Source: Paenibacillus sp. KS-LC4
GTDB taxonomy: Bacteria; Bacillota; Bacilli; Paenibacillales; Paenibacillaceae
DNA length: 64,000 nucleotides
Direction: 5' to 3'
NCBI RefSeq assembly: GCF_036894955.1
Contig: NZ_CP145905.1
Location: 1,123,501 to 1,187,500, forward strand
Part shown: positions 34,351 through 44,082 of the stretch, piece after piece
How the letters are laid out: each line of letters opens with the position of its first letter
Numbering within the stretch: position 1 is the stretch's first letter
Position numbers and translations under genes: made by a program
The notes under the pieces: model-generated
Told to the model about the DNA's origin: nothing
The model's input: only the letters and a program-made list of their open reading frames with translations
The model's database searches: none

Positions 34351-35184
34351 GTGGAGAAGATGTGCCAGGTGCTACACGTATCTAGGAGCGGCTATTACAA
34401 ATGGCGCATCGCGGCGCCGTCCGAAAGGCAACAGCGGAAAGAAAGGCTTACCCAGCGCATCGTGTGGCACTACCAGGACTCGCTATTCCGTTACGGAAGC
34501 CCTCGTATTTACAATGAACTTCTAAAAGAAGGGTGGATCGTTTCGGAGCGGACGGTCGGCTTCATTATGCGTGAAAAGGGGCTGCGCTCTTGTATGTCAC
34601 GCAAGTTTCGCGTCACCACAACCGATTCGAATCATGAGTGGCCGATCGCACCGAACGAGCTACAGCAAGACTTTTCGGCGACCCGGCCCAATGAAAAATG
34701 GGTGGCGGACATCACGTACATTCCCTGTCGTCAAGGGAAGCTCTATTTGGCGAGCATTCTAGATTTATACACCAAGCAAATCGTAGGCTGGCAATTAAGT
34801 GATCATATGACAACCGATCTGGTACTCGCTGCCCTCAAGCAGGCTTACGCAGCGAAAAAGCCAGAAGAAGGACTGATCCACCACTCCGATCGGGGCTCAC
34901 AGTATGCGTCAAAAGCCTACCGTGAGCAGCTCAGCACCTACCAGATGAAGGTCAGTATGAGCCGGAGAGGGAACTGCTACGATAACGCTTGTATCGAGGC
35001 TTTTCATAGCATTTTAAAACGTGAACTGATTTACTGTAATCCCAAATTTAAGTCCAAGCAAGAAGCCTACGACCAGTTGTATCGCTATCTGGAGTTCTTT
35101 TATAATCGAAAACGCTCAAACAGCACGCTGGGCTATGTGTCGCCCTTGCGTTTTGAACAGCTTTATTACGAAAAAATAGCATAA
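34351..35184 (+). CDS. IS3-family transposase OrfB (copy 2)
   Basis: 277 residues, rve core with catalytic Asp in VADITYIP, Asp in HHSDRGSQ and Glu in CIEAFHSILK. It is normally made as part of the OrfAB fusion; the GTG at 34351 is only where the frame first offers a start. It has Gly in ERTVGFIM and SRRGNCYDN, the usual residues at these places, so this copy looks more likely to be active than copy 1. Confidence 0.93.
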   Translation: MEKMCQVLHVSRSGYYKWRIAAPSERQQRKERLTQRIVWHYQDSLFRYGSPRIYNELLKEGWIVSERTVGFIMREKGLRSCMSRKFRVTTTDSNHEWPIAPNELQQDFSATRPNEKWVADITYIPCRQGKLYLASILDLYTKQIVGWQLSDHMTTDLVLAALKQAYAAKKPEEGLIHHSDRGSQYASKAYREQLSTYQMKVSMSRRGNCYDNACIEAFHSILKRELIYCNPKFKSKQEAYDQLYRYLEFFYNRKRSNSTLGYVSPLRFEQLYYEKIA

Positions 35185-35263
35185 TGAGCGTGTCCACTCT
35201 ATTGACAGAAGAGCACAGGAGACGTTAAGTTGCTGCACAAAGCTCTTTTGACAGGTGAATAAA

Positions 35264-35330
35264 GGTAATAACGGCTCTCCTGTCCGCTTATGCTCTGAAA
35301 TCGGCTCAAAAACCAGAATAGCGGAACCTC
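35264..35330. repeat. copy of the dispersed intergenic repeat after IS copy 2
   Basis: The reverse complement reads TTCCGCTATTCTG, GATTTCAG, GCGGACAGGAGA and CCGTTAT, block by block the same as 26592-26668 outside the other IS. The rest of 35225-35465 shows no gene. Confidence 0.5.
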
Positions 35331-35465
35331 AGTCCTTCAAAAAAGTAAGCAACGGGCACGATTTGCTTTCACTTTCTAATTCAATTGGCGGCTTCGAGGC
35401 AGCTTGCGCTTTTTTGCCTGCGGGATTATGCTGGATTTATAGATTGGTATTAAGGAGATGAAGCA

Positions 35466-35864
35466 ATGCTGACGCTGCAATGTACGAAAAAGCTCGAGAG
35501 CGAGCTTGGAATGATGGATTTTGCGGCAGTGCCGACGGCGGGAGATCCGCTATATGGCTGGCATGCCCATCTGTTCTTGCTGAATCGTCGAAAATGCGTA
35601 ATCGTCATGAATAATGAGACGAGATACAATTTTGTGCTGCATGGCTTGAAAAAGCAAGATTTCAAACGATTCGATGAGCTTGTAATCGAGAGCGTTGCTG
35701 AAAATTTGCTTGCTGATAAAGCGGACGAGCAGGTGATAGAACGTTATCTGCAAGGCGCTGATGCATTCAGCTTTACGAAGACGAGTGATCGCAGCATCAT
35801 CGCTTTTCTGGATCAGAAATCCACTCCGTTAGGGGTGGTTTTTTTGCATTTAAAAGGCAGATAA
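35466..35864 (+). CDS. DUF6933-like protein
   Basis: 132 residues, starting 7 bp after AAGGAG. LQCTKKLESELG, YGWHAHLFLLNRRKCVIVMNN and KQDFKRFDELVIESV match, from memory, a family of small proteins (DUF6933) scattered in Firmicutes. Soluble; no known function. It precedes the cas operon by 127 bp but is not a known Cas accessory. Confidence 0.65.
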   Translation: MLTLQCTKKLESELGMMDFAAVPTAGDPLYGWHAHLFLLNRRKCVIVMNNETRYNFVLHGLKKQDFKRFDELVIESVAENLLADKADEQVIERYLQGADAFSFTKTSDRSIIAFLDQKSTPLGVVFLHLKGR

Positions 35865-35907
35865 TGATTGAATTTACACGAATTTTAAATGTAAAAAGAG
35901 GAATATG

Positions 35908-35936
35908 TTGGATATTGTCGAAGTGTGTTCTATGAT
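35908..35936 (+). promoter_or_regulatory. candidate promoter of the cas operon
   Basis: TTGGAT and TATGAT at 17-bp spacing, 56 bp before the cas3 start codon. Found by eye; other pairs are possible in this AT-rich region. Confidence 0.35.
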
Positions 35937-35991
35937 TTTATACGCTGTATTGAATATGGAATAGGCATTTCAATCTAGTTCAGGAGGCGCT

Positions 35992-38460
35992 ATGTCATAT
36001 ATTGCACATATCCGGGAGAAAGACGGCAAAATTCAAACCGTCCACGAGCATTTGAACGAGGTAAAGGAAGGCTGCGAGCAGCTTGGAGGCAAGATTGGAG
36101 CCCGTCATTTGGCGGGACTGGCAGGCTGGCTTCATGACTTGGGCAAAAATACGACCGCTTTCAGGAATTATATTCAGCTAGCCGTAGCGGCGGCAAATGA
36201 TAAGGATGCGAGGACGCCTAAAAGAGGCTCAGTCGATCATTCGACCGCAGGCGGAAGACTGATTTATCGCAGGTACCATAAGAAAAGCTCGAAGCAGGCC
36301 GAGAAAATGGCAGCAGAATGGATTGCCAACTGTATTATTTCCCATCATCAAGGGCTTCGGGATTTTATTGATCCGGGCAAAACATCACCCTTTCTAAAAA
36401 GAGTGGCTGAGCAGAAGGACGCGGAAATTGAACAGGGCTATGAGCAAGCGAGTGCGGTGTTCTTCGGACAGCATACCGAGGCCGAGCTGGATACGTATTT
36501 TGCCAAGGCTGCTGCCGAGCTTGAACAGCTTATAGCGGTTATGAGGGAATATAAGCTGCCCCGAATAACTTGTTCGCTGCTGATCAAGTACATTTTCAGC
36601 TGCCTAATTGATGCGGATCGGACCAATTCGCGGCAGTTTGAAGAGGAGGAGGCGGCAGAGCCGGCGGCGGATTATGGGCCATTTTTCAAGAGAGGCTTTG
36701 AAGCTTTAATGAAAAAGCTCGGCGAAATGGACGAAGCGGAGGACGCCGACCATCCGATTAATCGCCTGAGACGGGAGATGTCGCTGCAATGTGAGGCTTT
36801 TGCGCTGCGTCCGTCGGGCATCTATACATTATCGATTCCAACTGGAGGCGGTAAGACGCTGGCGAGCCTGCGATATGCGCTAAAACATGCGATAGAGACA
36901 GGGAAGCAGCGAATTATTTATATCGTGCCATACACAACCATAATTGAGCAGAACGCGCAAGAAATTAGAGATATTTTGCAGGAGCACGATATGATTTTGG
37001 AGCATCATTCGAATGTCATTGAGGAGCCTGATCCGCCAGAAGATGCGTCGGAGGCTGAAGCTTATGATATTCGGCGCAAGAAAATTAAACTTGCGAGAGA
37101 TACGTGGGATCGCCCGATTATTTTTACAACGATGGTTCAGTTTCTGAATACGTTTTATGCGAAGGGAACGCGGAATGTACGGAGGCTGCATCAGCTTTCG
37201 GATGCGGTCATTATTTTCGATGAGGTGCAGTCTGTTCCGATTAAGTGTATTTCTTTGTTTAACGCGGCATTAAATTTTCTACATGCCTTTGGACGCTCCA
37301 GCCTGCTGCTTTGTACCGCGACGCAGCCTGCTTTGGACGGGGTGAAGCATCGGCTGCAATTGAAGGATGATGCTGAAATGATTGAAAATCTCGATGAGGT
37401 AGGTCGGAGCTTTAAGCGGGTGGAGGCTGTGGATCGAACGACCCCGAGCGGCTGGAAGGCAGATGAGCTGGCGGATTTTGTGCTGGATAGGATGGATGAG
37501 ATCGACAGCACGTTGGTCATTTTGAATACGAAGTCGGCAGTACGCAAGCTGTTCGCTGAGCTGGAGAAGCGTCAGAGGTCAGGGGACTGTGATGCCAGAC
37601 TGTTTCATCTCAGCACGAATATGTGCGCGGCGCATCGCAAGGATGTGCTCGAAGAGCTGGTGAAAGCACTCGCTTCGAAAAGAAAGGAACGGATCATTTG
37701 CGTCAGCACGCAGCTTATTGAAGCAGGCGTCAACATTAGCTTTGAATGCGTCGTTCGTTCCCTTGCAGGACTAGACTCCATTGCACAAGCGGCGGGCAGA
37801 TGTAATCGGCATGGGAAGGACGTCATTCGGAGCGTTTATATTATGAAGTCTGCGGATGAGGTGCTGACGCATTTGAAGGAAATTAGCATCGGTGCAGAGC
37901 AGACACAGCGCATATTGGACGATATGAGGGAATATCCGCAGATGTATGGGGGAGAGCTGCTGTCGAAGGCGGCGATGCAGGCTTATTTTAAATACTATTA
38001 TAAATTGATTGAAAATAAGATGCAGTACCCTGTAGAGAAGCTTGGTGAAACTATTTTTGAGCTGCTGGAGCAAAACAGAAATTATGCTGCTGGCTACAAA
38101 GGGAAGCATGGGAAGCTGCCTGAGTTGATTAGCTTCTCGGCTCTCGCTACGGCTGAGCAATATTTTGAAGTCATTAGTCAGGTGGCAAGAACGGTGCTGG
38201 TTCCTTATAACAAGGAAGCTAAAGAGCTGATACTCGACTTGAACGGCGAGCTGAAGGCAGGAGAGCTGGGCGTGCTGCTGCGCAAGCTTCAGCCGTATGT
38301 TGTCAATATTTACGAGCATGAGTTTAAGAAGCTAGATAAAAATGGGGACATTCAGTATCTGCTGCATGGCGAGGTGCTGGCTTTGCGGGAAACCGCCTTT
38401 TCAGAGCAGTTCGGTGTGGAGACGGATGGCGAAGGGGAATGGTCGTCAGCAATTATGTAA
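35992..38460 (+). CDS. cas3: CRISPR-associated helicase/nuclease Cas3 (type I-C)
   Basis: 822 residues, single fused HD-helicase. HD domain: H48-D49 in GWLHDLGKN, His in VDHSTAGG and HH in SHHQGLRDF. Helicase: Walker A IPTGGGKTLAS, DEVQ at about 410-413 in IFDEVQSVP, and motif VI QAAGRCNRHG. It is recruited by Cascade to the R-loop and degrades the nontarget strand in the 3'-5' direction. The ribosome site AGGAGGCGCT precedes the ATG. All motif residues are present, so it looks functional. First gene of a seven-gene operon. Confidence 0.97.
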   Translation: MSYIAHIREKDGKIQTVHEHLNEVKEGCEQLGGKIGARHLAGLAGWLHDLGKNTTAFRNYIQLAVAAANDKDARTPKRGSVDHSTAGGRLIYRRYHKKSSKQAEKMAAEWIANCIISHHQGLRDFIDPGKTSPFLKRVAEQKDAEIEQGYEQASAVFFGQHTEAELDTYFAKAAAELEQLIAVMREYKLPRITCSLLIKYIFSCLIDADRTNSRQFEEEEAAEPAADYGPFFKRGFEALMKKLGEMDEAEDADHPINRLRREMSLQCEAFALRPSGIYTLSIPTGGGKTLASLRYALKHAIETGKQRIIYIVPYTTIIEQNAQEIRDILQEHDMILEHHSNVIEEPDPPEDASEAEAYDIRRKKIKLARDTWDRPIIFTTMVQFLNTFYAKGTRNVRRLHQLSDAVIIFDEVQSVPIKCISLFNAALNFLHAFGRSSLLLCTATQPALDGVKHRLQLKDDAEMIENLDEVGRSFKRVEAVDRTTPSGWKADELADFVLDRMDEIDSTLVILNTKSAVRKLFAELEKRQRSGDCDARLFHLSTNMCAAHRKDVLEELVKALASKRKERIICVSTQLIEAGVNISFECVVRSLAGLDSIAQAAGRCNRHGKDVIRSVYIMKSADEVLTHLKEISIGAEQTQRILDDMREYPQMYGGELLSKAAMQAYFKYYYKLIENKMQYPVEKLGETIFELLEQNRNYAAGYKGKHGKLPELISFSALATAEQYFEVISQVARTVLVPYNKEAKELILDLNGELKAGELGVLLRKLQPYVVNIYEHEFKKLDKNGDIQYLLHGEVLALRETAFSEQFGVETDGEGEWSSAIM

Positions 38461-38502
38461 TGGGAAATGGTAACTTCTTTAGCCATCAGAAAGGAGAACA
38501 AG

Positions 38503-39225
38503 ATGCGCAACCAAATCGAATTCGAAGTATCCGGCAAGTACGCTCTTTTCACAGACCCGTTGACCAAAATCGGAGGAGAGAAGTTCAGCTATCAGGTTCC
38601 TACTTATCAAGCTCTGAAAGGAATTGTGGAATCTATATATTGGAAGCCTACAATTATTTGGTACATCGACGAGGTTCGAATCATGAACGTCATTCAGACG
38701 GAGTCCAAGGGCATTCGTCCTATTGAATATAATGGCGGCAATACGCTTGCCTATTATACCTATTTGAAGGATGTGAAGTATCGGGTTCGCGCCTATTTTG
38801 ATTTTAATCCTCATCGGGAGGATCTCGTCTATGACCGCAACGAGCATAAGCATCACAATATCGCCAAACGTTCGGTTCAGGCGGGAGGGCGCAGAGATAT
38901 TTTTCTCGGGACGCGTGAATGCCAGGGCTATGTGGAGCCTTGCGATTTTAACGAAGGCAAGGGCTTTTATGATGAGGTGCCAGAGGTAGACTTCGGTCAC
39001 ATGGTTCATGGCATCAGCTACCCGGATGAAACAGGCAGGCCGGAGCGGGAAACAAGACTGTGGCCAGTCAAAATGGAGCGCGGCATTATCCGCTTCATTC
39101 GCCCAGAAGCTTGTGTACTGACTCGCAAAACAGGCGAAGGTGCTGCCAAAGCTTTCGGCTCCGAAAATATGGAGTCTGTCGACCACCTGCATGAACAGCT
39201 ATTTGCAGAGGGGGAGAAGGCATGA
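38503..39225 (+). CDS. cas5c: Cas5c, crRNA-processing endoribonuclease (type I-C)
   Basis: 240 residues from the ATG at 38503, 7 bp after AAGGAG; an ATG at 38467 lies before that site. The N-terminus [20 protein letters not shown] is typical of Cas5c (Cas5d). In type I-C, Cas5c replaces Cas6 and cuts within the repeat, leaving an 11-nt 5' handle, and stays bound in the complex. It overlaps cas8c by 4 bp. Confidence 0.96.
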   Translation: MRNQIEFEVSGKYALFTDPLTKIGGEKFSYQVPTYQALKGIVESIYWKPTIIWYIDEVRIMNVIQTESKGIRPIEYNGGNTLAYYTYLKDVKYRVRAYFDFNPHREDLVYDRNEHKHHNIAKRSVQAGGRRDIFLGTRECQGYVEPCDFNEGKGFYDEVPEVDFGHMVHGISYPDETGRPERETRLWPVKMERGIIRFIRPEACVLTRKTGEGAAKAFGSENMESVDHLHEQLFAEGEKA

Positions 39226-41162
39226 GCTGGCTCGCAAATTTAAGCAAAACCTACGATAACCATACGGAAGCGATAGGGAATTTTGAGAAAAAAAGAAATG
39301 GCCGTGAATATGCACTCATTCCGATTTCACATACGACACAAAGTGCGCATATTGAGGTGATTTTGAACGGGAAGGGCGTATTTCTAAGAGCGAAGGTAAT
39401 TGAGAAGGAAGAAGGAAGCACAATCATTCCTTGCACCGAGGCTGCGGCTAGCCGGACAAGCGCACCCGTTCCCTATCCTTTGTTCGATAAGCTTATGTAT
39501 GTTGCTGGCGACTATGAGCAATATGTTGGCGAGGTGAAGAAGCATACGCCACATGCAGATTATTTGGAGCAGCTGCGCGCATGGTGTACATCGGCTTATT
39601 CCAATCGCAAGGTGGAAAGTGTCTATCAATATTTGCAGAAAGGCACGCTGATAGCAGATTTAGTAGAGTATAAGGTGCTATGGACAGACAGGCAACGCAA
39701 GCTGCTGGATAAATGGGTGCAGGAGGAAGGCGACGAGAGCAAGGAGAAGCCAGACATTTTCAAAGTGATTGCCTCTGATCAAAGCTCGGCTTTTGTGCGA
39801 TTCGCCGTATACATTCCGGGAGATACCGAGCCAAGGCTATGGCGGGATCGGGAGGTTCAGCAGTCCTTTATTGATTTTTATAATGAGCAGCTTGCAGAGA
39901 AGGATTTATGTTATGTAACGGGCGAGCAGCTTCCCTTTGCGGACAAGCATGCTTCGCGTATTCGCAACTCTGGTGATAAAACGAAGCTGATTTCAGCCAA
40001 TGACTCAAGCGGCTTCACGTTTCGCGGTCGGTTTCGGACGGGTCGGGATGCGGCCTCCGTCAGCTACGAGGTATCGCAGAAGGCGCATAATGCGCTGAAA
40101 TGGCTAATTGATCGGCAGTCCTTCACCCTCGACGGCAAAGTGTTTCTCGTATGGGGAACAGATCGGCTTGAGGTGCCAGATCCTGCGGAGGATTTATTCG
40201 ACTATTTGAAGGAGGAAGAGGACGATTCGTCCGCTGGAGATATTTCGCATCGGGAGCATGCTCTTGAGGTAAGAAAAGCGCTCAGCGGCTACCGTTACGA
40301 TGGCGAATATAAATCGAATGTCGTTATTATGACGCTTGATGCGGCAACCCCAGGACGGCTGTCCATTGTGTATTACCGCGATATGAACCGCGAGCTGTTC
40401 ATGAATCAATTGCAGCATTGGCATGAAACCTGCTTTTGGCGCCATAGGTATCGCAAAAACGAAAATGACAAGTATGTAGCTTTTACAGGTGCGCCAGCGA
40501 CAAAGGATATTGCTTTTGCCGCTTACGGGCCGCGTGCAAGTGACAAGGTGGTGAAAGGGCTGCTGGAGCGAATGCTGCCCTGCATCGTAGATGGTCGTGC
40601 AATTCCGATAGATATTGTTCGCAGTGCGATTAGTCGAGCTTCCAATCCGGTAGGCATGGAGCCATGGGAATGGGAGAAAACGCTAAGCATCGCCTGTGCG
40701 CTGGTCAACAAAACAAAAGAGAAGGAGGGCTTCCGAGTGAGCCTGAATAAACAATTGGAGGACCGAAGCTATCTATTCGGCAGAATGCTGGCGATTGCCG
40801 ACGTGCTGGAGAGACGTGCATTAGGTAGAGAAGAGAGACGGGCAACGAATGCAATCCGATATATGAACGCTTTTGCCCAGCGTCCGGGACGCACATGGCG
40901 TATTATTCAATCCAATCTACAGCCCTATCAGGCGCGGATGGGGACGGATGCGAGATATTATAATGGTCTGCTTGATGAGGTGGGCTCGATGCTGAAGACT
41001 GAGGATTTTACGGATGCTCCGCTTAGCGGACTGTATCTGCTTGGTTTCTACAGCCAGCGTCATGATCTGTATACGAAAAAAGATAAAGGCGACACGACGC
41101 AGGGGCAAGATAGCGAGCAAGATAACAATCAAGACAGCGAGCAGGACGATACAGAGGAATAG
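39222..41162 (+). CDS. cas8c: Cas8c (Csd1), large subunit of type I-C Cascade
   Basis: 646 residues. Csd1 family features: [17 protein letters not shown] near the start, RFAVYIPGD and [14 protein letters not shown] in the middle. It recognises the PAM and helps open the target DNA. The last 141 codons are probably also translated separately as Cas11c (next entry). The C-terminus is a short acidic repeat tail ([14 protein letters not shown]), probably disordered. Followed by a 65-bp gap before cas7. Confidence 0.95.
   Translation: MSWLANLSKTYDNHTEAIGNFEKKRNGREYALIPISHTTQSAHIEVILNGKGVFLRAKVIEKEEGSTIIPCTEAAASRTSAPVPYPLFDKLMYVAGDYEQYVGEVKKHTPHADYLEQLRAWCTSAYSNRKVESVYQYLQKGTLIADLVEYKVLWTDRQRKLLDKWVQEEGDESKEKPDIFKVIASDQSSAFVRFAVYIPGDTEPRLWRDREVQQSFIDFYNEQLAEKDLCYVTGEQLPFADKHASRIRNSGDKTKLISANDSSGFTFRGRFRTGRDAASVSYEVSQKAHNALKWLIDRQSFTLDGKVFLVWGTDRLEVPDPAEDLFDYLKEEEDDSSAGDISHREHALEVRKALSGYRYDGEYKSNVVIMTLDAATPGRLSIVYYRDMNRELFMNQLQHWHETCFWRHRYRKNENDKYVAFTGAPATKDIAFAAYGPRASDKVVKGLLERMLPCIVDGRAIPIDIVRSAISRASNPVGMEPWEWEKTLSIACALVNKTKEKEGFRVSLNKQLEDRSYLFGRMLAIADVLERRALGREERRATNAIRYMNAFAQRPGRTWRIIQSNLQPYQARMGTDARYYNGLLDEVGSMLKTEDFTDAPLSGLYLLGFYSQRHDLYTKKDKGDTTQGQDSEQDNNQDSEQDDTEE
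40737..41162 (+). CDS. cas11c: Cas11c, internal translation product of cas8c
   Basis: An in-frame GTG at cas8c codon 506 is preceded by AAGGAGGG (40722-40729) with a 7-bp spacing, a strong ribosome site inside a coding region. The product would be 141 residues, starting [18 protein letters not shown] and mainly helical. In characterised type I-C systems the small subunit Cas11c is made from an internal start near the 3' end of cas8c, and the predicted size agrees with that. Translation itself is inferred from the sequence. Confidence 0.75.
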   Translation: MSLNKQLEDRSYLFGRMLAIADVLERRALGREERRATNAIRYMNAFAQRPGRTWRIIQSNLQPYQARMGTDARYYNGLLDEVGSMLKTEDFTDAPLSGLYLLGFYSQRHDLYTKKDKGDTTQGQDSEQDNNQDSEQDDTEE

Positions 41163-41227
41163 CCAAGTCTAGCAATAGTCTAGCAATCTAAAAGTCTACT
41201 AAATAAACCTATTAGGGAGAGATTAAA

Positions 41228-42109
41228 ATGAGCGTACTTGACCATAAAATTGATTTTGCCGTTATTTTGTCCGTCCGAAATGCCAATCCGAATGGCGATC
41301 CATTGAATGGCAATCGTCCAAGGCAAACCTATGAAGGACTTGGCGAGATTTCTGATGTGTGCCTAAAACGCAAAATCCGCAACAGGCTGCAAGACATGGG
41401 AGAAGCGATTCTCGTGCAGTCGGATGAGCGTCGTGACGATGGATACCGCAGCATTAAAGAGCGTGTAGATGCGAATGCCGATGTTCAAGAGTTTGCCAAG
41501 GGGAAAAAGCAAAACAATGAGCTGTACGCACAGGCGGCCTGCAAGTCGTGGATGGATGTGCGCAGCTTCGGCCAGGTGTTTGCTTTTAGCGGCGGGACGG
41601 ATGCGTCCTCGGGAGTATCTGTAGGCGTTCGCGGGCCTGTCTCGATTCATACAGCGCTTAGCGTCGAGCCGATAGCCATTACAAGCACGCAAATTACGAA
41701 AAGTGTAAACTCGGTGACGGGTAAGGACCCGAACAAGAAGGGCTCAGACACGATGGGCATGAAGCATAGAGTAGATTTTGGCGTCTATGTTGTTTATGGC
41801 AGCATCAATACACAATTGGCGGAGAAAACAGGCTTTACGAAGGACGATGCGGAGAAGATTAGAGAAGCGCTTATTTCTCTTTTTGAAAATGACACCTCAT
41901 CCGCGCGCCCGGACGGCAGCATGGAAGTCCATAATGTTTTCTGGTGGAAGCATCAGTCCAAGCTTGGGCAATATTCCTCAGCGAAGGTGCATCGCTCCTT
42001 GAAAATCAAATTGAACGATGACGTAGTCGAAGGGAAATCCATCGACGACTACACTTGGACAATTGAGCCGCTTGAGGGCTTGGAGCCTCTAAGATATGTG
42101 GGACGATAA
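41228..42109 (+). CDS. cas7c: Cas7c (Csd2), backbone subunit of type I-C Cascade
   Basis: 293 residues. The N-terminus IDFAVILSVRNANPNGDPLNGNRP is a hallmark of Csd2/Cas7 (shown here as ILSVRNANPNGDP). Seven or so copies coat the crRNA spacer. Ribosome site TTAGGGAGAG before the ATG. It overlaps cas4 by 14 bp. Confidence 0.96.
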   Translation: MSVLDHKIDFAVILSVRNANPNGDPLNGNRPRQTYEGLGEISDVCLKRKIRNRLQDMGEAILVQSDERRDDGYRSIKERVDANADVQEFAKGKKQNNELYAQAACKSWMDVRSFGQVFAFSGGTDASSGVSVGVRGPVSIHTALSVEPIAITSTQITKSVNSVTGKDPNKKGSDTMGMKHRVDFGVYVVYGSINTQLAEKTGFTKDDAEKIREALISLFENDTSSARPDGSMEVHNVFWWKHQSKLGQYSSAKVHRSLKIKLNDDVVEGKSIDDYTWTIEPLEGLEPLRYVGR

Positions 42110-42755
42110 TGAAGAAGATTTTTTAATGCTTTCTGGCATTCAGCATTTCAACTTTTGCCGTAGGCAATGGGCGCTAATCCATATTGAGCAGCAATGGGAG
42201 GAAAACGTCCGCACCGTTGAAGGGGCGCATTTGCATCGTAAAGCCGATCAGCCCATGCTGCGGGAGAAACGCGGGGACAAGCTCATTGTCCGTGCGCTTC
42301 CCGTACAGTCGCGGCGGCTCGGCATTTCCGGCATATGCGATGTCGTAGAGTTTGTGCGAGACAGCTCAGGAGTTCCACTGGCGGGTGAGGAAGGGCTTTA
42401 CGTTCCGTACCCCGTGGAATACAAACGCGGCAAGCCGAAGCGGAATGATTCCGACCGCTCGCAATTAGTCGCTCAGCTCATGTGTCTAGAAGAGATGTTA
42501 ATGTGTGAGCTGAAGGTGGGCTATCTCTATTATGATGAAATCAAGCATCGCGTGGAGGTGCCCGTCTCCGAAGCGGATAAAGCCAAGGTCAAGCAAAGCT
42601 TGGAAGAAATGCGCCACTACTATGAGCGGAACCATACACCACGGGCGAAGACGGGGCCACATTGTCAGAGCTGCTCTTTGAATGTCGTTTGTTTGCCGGA
42701 AATGCTGGAGCGAAAATCCGTTTCAAGCTTTATTGAAAGCAGGTTATCCGAATGA
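42096..42755 (+). CDS. cas4: Cas4, PAM-processing exonuclease of adaptation
   Basis: 219 residues. The iron-sulfur cluster Cys residues are one in FNFCRRQW and three in the C-terminal HCQSCSLNVVCLP. The RecB-like nuclease motif appears as VEYKRGKPKR. It works with Cas1-Cas2 to trim prespacers and set PAM and orientation. An ATG at 42126 is a possible shorter start; the first one is kept because of overlap with cas7. Confidence 0.95.
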   Translation: MWDDNEEDFLMLSGIQHFNFCRRQWALIHIEQQWEENVRTVEGAHLHRKADQPMLREKRGDKLIVRALPVQSRRLGISGICDVVEFVRDSSGVPLAGEEGLYVPYPVEYKRGKPKRNDSDRSQLVAQLMCLEEMLMCELKVGYLYYDEIKHRVEVPVSEADKAKVKQSLEEMRHYYERNHTPRAKTGPHCQSCSLNVVCLPEMLERKSVSSFIESRLSE

Positions 42756-43783
42756 AAAAGCTGCTGAATACTCTGTTTGTAACAATGCCGGATACGTATT
42801 TATCGCTCGATGGCGAGAATATTGTTATAAAGCGTGACGATGAAATTGCCGGACGTTATCCGCTGCATAATTTGGAGGGAGTCTGTACCTTTGGTTATGC
42901 GGGGGTCAGTCCTGCTCTTATGGGGAAATGCGCAGAAAATAACATCGGACTGACCTTCATGACTCGCAATGGTCGATTTTTGGCACGGGTCGTCGGTGAG
43001 GATAAAGGGAATGTTGTACTGCGCAAGGAGCAGTACCGTATTTCCGATGATGAGCGGCGCAGCGCTATTTTTGCCCGAAATATGATTTTGGGAAAGGTGT
43101 ATAACAGCAAGTGGGTAGTTGAACGAGCCTTGCGGGATCATGCCCTCCGTATAGATACCGAGCGAATGAAGCAGGTCAGCGCTTCGCTATCAGAGACGAT
43201 GAAGCTGATTCGCGGCGTGGAGCAACTGGATATTTTGCGCGGGCTGGAAGGGTCGGCCGCTGTGCAATACAACTCGGTGTTTGACCAGTTGATTTTGCAG
43301 CAAAAGGAGCAGTTTTTTTTCCATGGGCGCAATAAGCGGCCTCCGCTGGACAATGTCAATGCGCTGCTTTCTTTCACTTATTCTCTGCTTGCGAAAGATG
43401 TGACAGCCGCGCTAGAGTCTGTAGGACTGGACGCTTACGTCGGCTTTCTGCATCGGGATCGCCCGGGGCGAGCGTCGCTTGCGCTGGATATGATGGAGGA
43501 ACTGCGGAGCGTATATGCTGACCGAATGGTGCTGTACCTCATTAACAAGAAGGTCGTTAACGACAGCGGCTTCGTGAAAAAAGAAAATGGCTCCGTCATT
43601 ATGGACGATGACACGAGGAAAGCGGTGCTCAAGGCATGGCATGAACGCAAGCAAGAGAAAATTATGCACCCTTATTTGAACGAAAAAATAGCTTGGGGCC
43701 TTGTTCCTTACGCCCAGGCCTTATTGCTTGCGAGGCATATTCGTGGTGATTTGGACGAGTATCCGCCATTTTTCTGGAAGTAG
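42752..43783 (+). CDS. cas1: Cas1 integrase
   Basis: 343 residues, overlapping cas4 by 4 bp. It begins KKLLNTLFVTMPDTYLSLDGEN and has the conserved RGLEGSAAVQYN, FLHRDRPGRASLALDMMEE and the C-terminal YLNEK segment that carries the active-site Glu/His/Asp set (the Glu of LEGSAA, the His of FLHRD, the Asp of LDMMEE). Asymmetric integration of new spacers at the leader end. Confidence 0.97.
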   Translation: MKKLLNTLFVTMPDTYLSLDGENIVIKRDDEIAGRYPLHNLEGVCTFGYAGVSPALMGKCAENNIGLTFMTRNGRFLARVVGEDKGNVVLRKEQYRISDDERRSAIFARNMILGKVYNSKWVVERALRDHALRIDTERMKQVSASLSETMKLIRGVEQLDILRGLEGSAAVQYNSVFDQLILQQKEQFFFHGRNKRPPLDNVNALLSFTYSLLAKDVTAALESVGLDAYVGFLHRDRPGRASLALDMMEELRSVYADRMVLYLINKKVVNDSGFVKKENGSVIMDDDTRKAVLKAWHERKQEKIMHPYLNEKIAWGLVPYAQALLLARHIRGDLDEYPPFFWK

Positions 43784-43791
43784 GTGTTCAT

Positions 43792-44082
43792 ATGCTCGTA
43801 TTAATAACGTATGATGTGAGTACATCAAGCAAGGAAGGGCGTAGAAGGCTCTCCCGAGTAGCGAAAACCTGTCTGAATTACGGGCAGCGGGTGCAGAACT
43901 CCGTATTTGAATGTATTGTAGATGCGACGAAGTTTCGCCAACTGAAGTATGAATTGGAGGAGCTCATTGATAAGCAGACGGATAGCCTGCGCTTCTACAA
44001 TTTGGGTGATAATCACAAAAGCAAGGTAGAGCACATCGGTGCAAAAGAAGCCTATGATATGGAAGCTCCGCTCATTCTATAA
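43792..44082 (+). CDS. cas2: Cas2
   Basis: 96 residues, 8 bp after cas1. VLITYDVSTSSKEGRRRLSR contains the conserved Asp of the first strand, and NSVFECIVDATKF the second. It forms the scaffold of the Cas1-Cas2 integration complex. It is followed by the array leader. Confidence 0.97.
   Translation: MLVLITYDVSTSSKEGRRRLSRVAKTCLNYGQRVQNSVFECIVDATKFRQLKYELEELIDKQTDSLRFYNLGDNHKSKVEHIGAKEAYDMEAPLIL

Larger units (their letters stand above)
33914..35224 (+). mobile_element. IS3-family insertion sequence, copy 2 (plus orientation)
   Basis: The 1311-bp sequence shared with copy 1 in opposite orientation. TGTAACTAG at 33916 and TTGACA ending at 35207 would give a 1292-bp element; the shared sequence goes on to GGAGACG at 35224. 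Both ends carry GTGGACAC/GTGTCCAC. Both copies sit within the dispersed GCGGACA repeat family, and their outer flanks are alike for a few more bases, so target preference or recombination between repeats could explain the flank similarity. No target duplication seen. Confidence 0.85.

Noticed and set aside
26706..35224. Proof of a composite transposon
   Set aside because: No target duplication at outer ends and uncertain IS borders; kept only as a layout observation.
38479..39192. 237-codon frame antisense to cas5c
   Set aside because: Full overlap with a well-supported cas gene, no independent signals.
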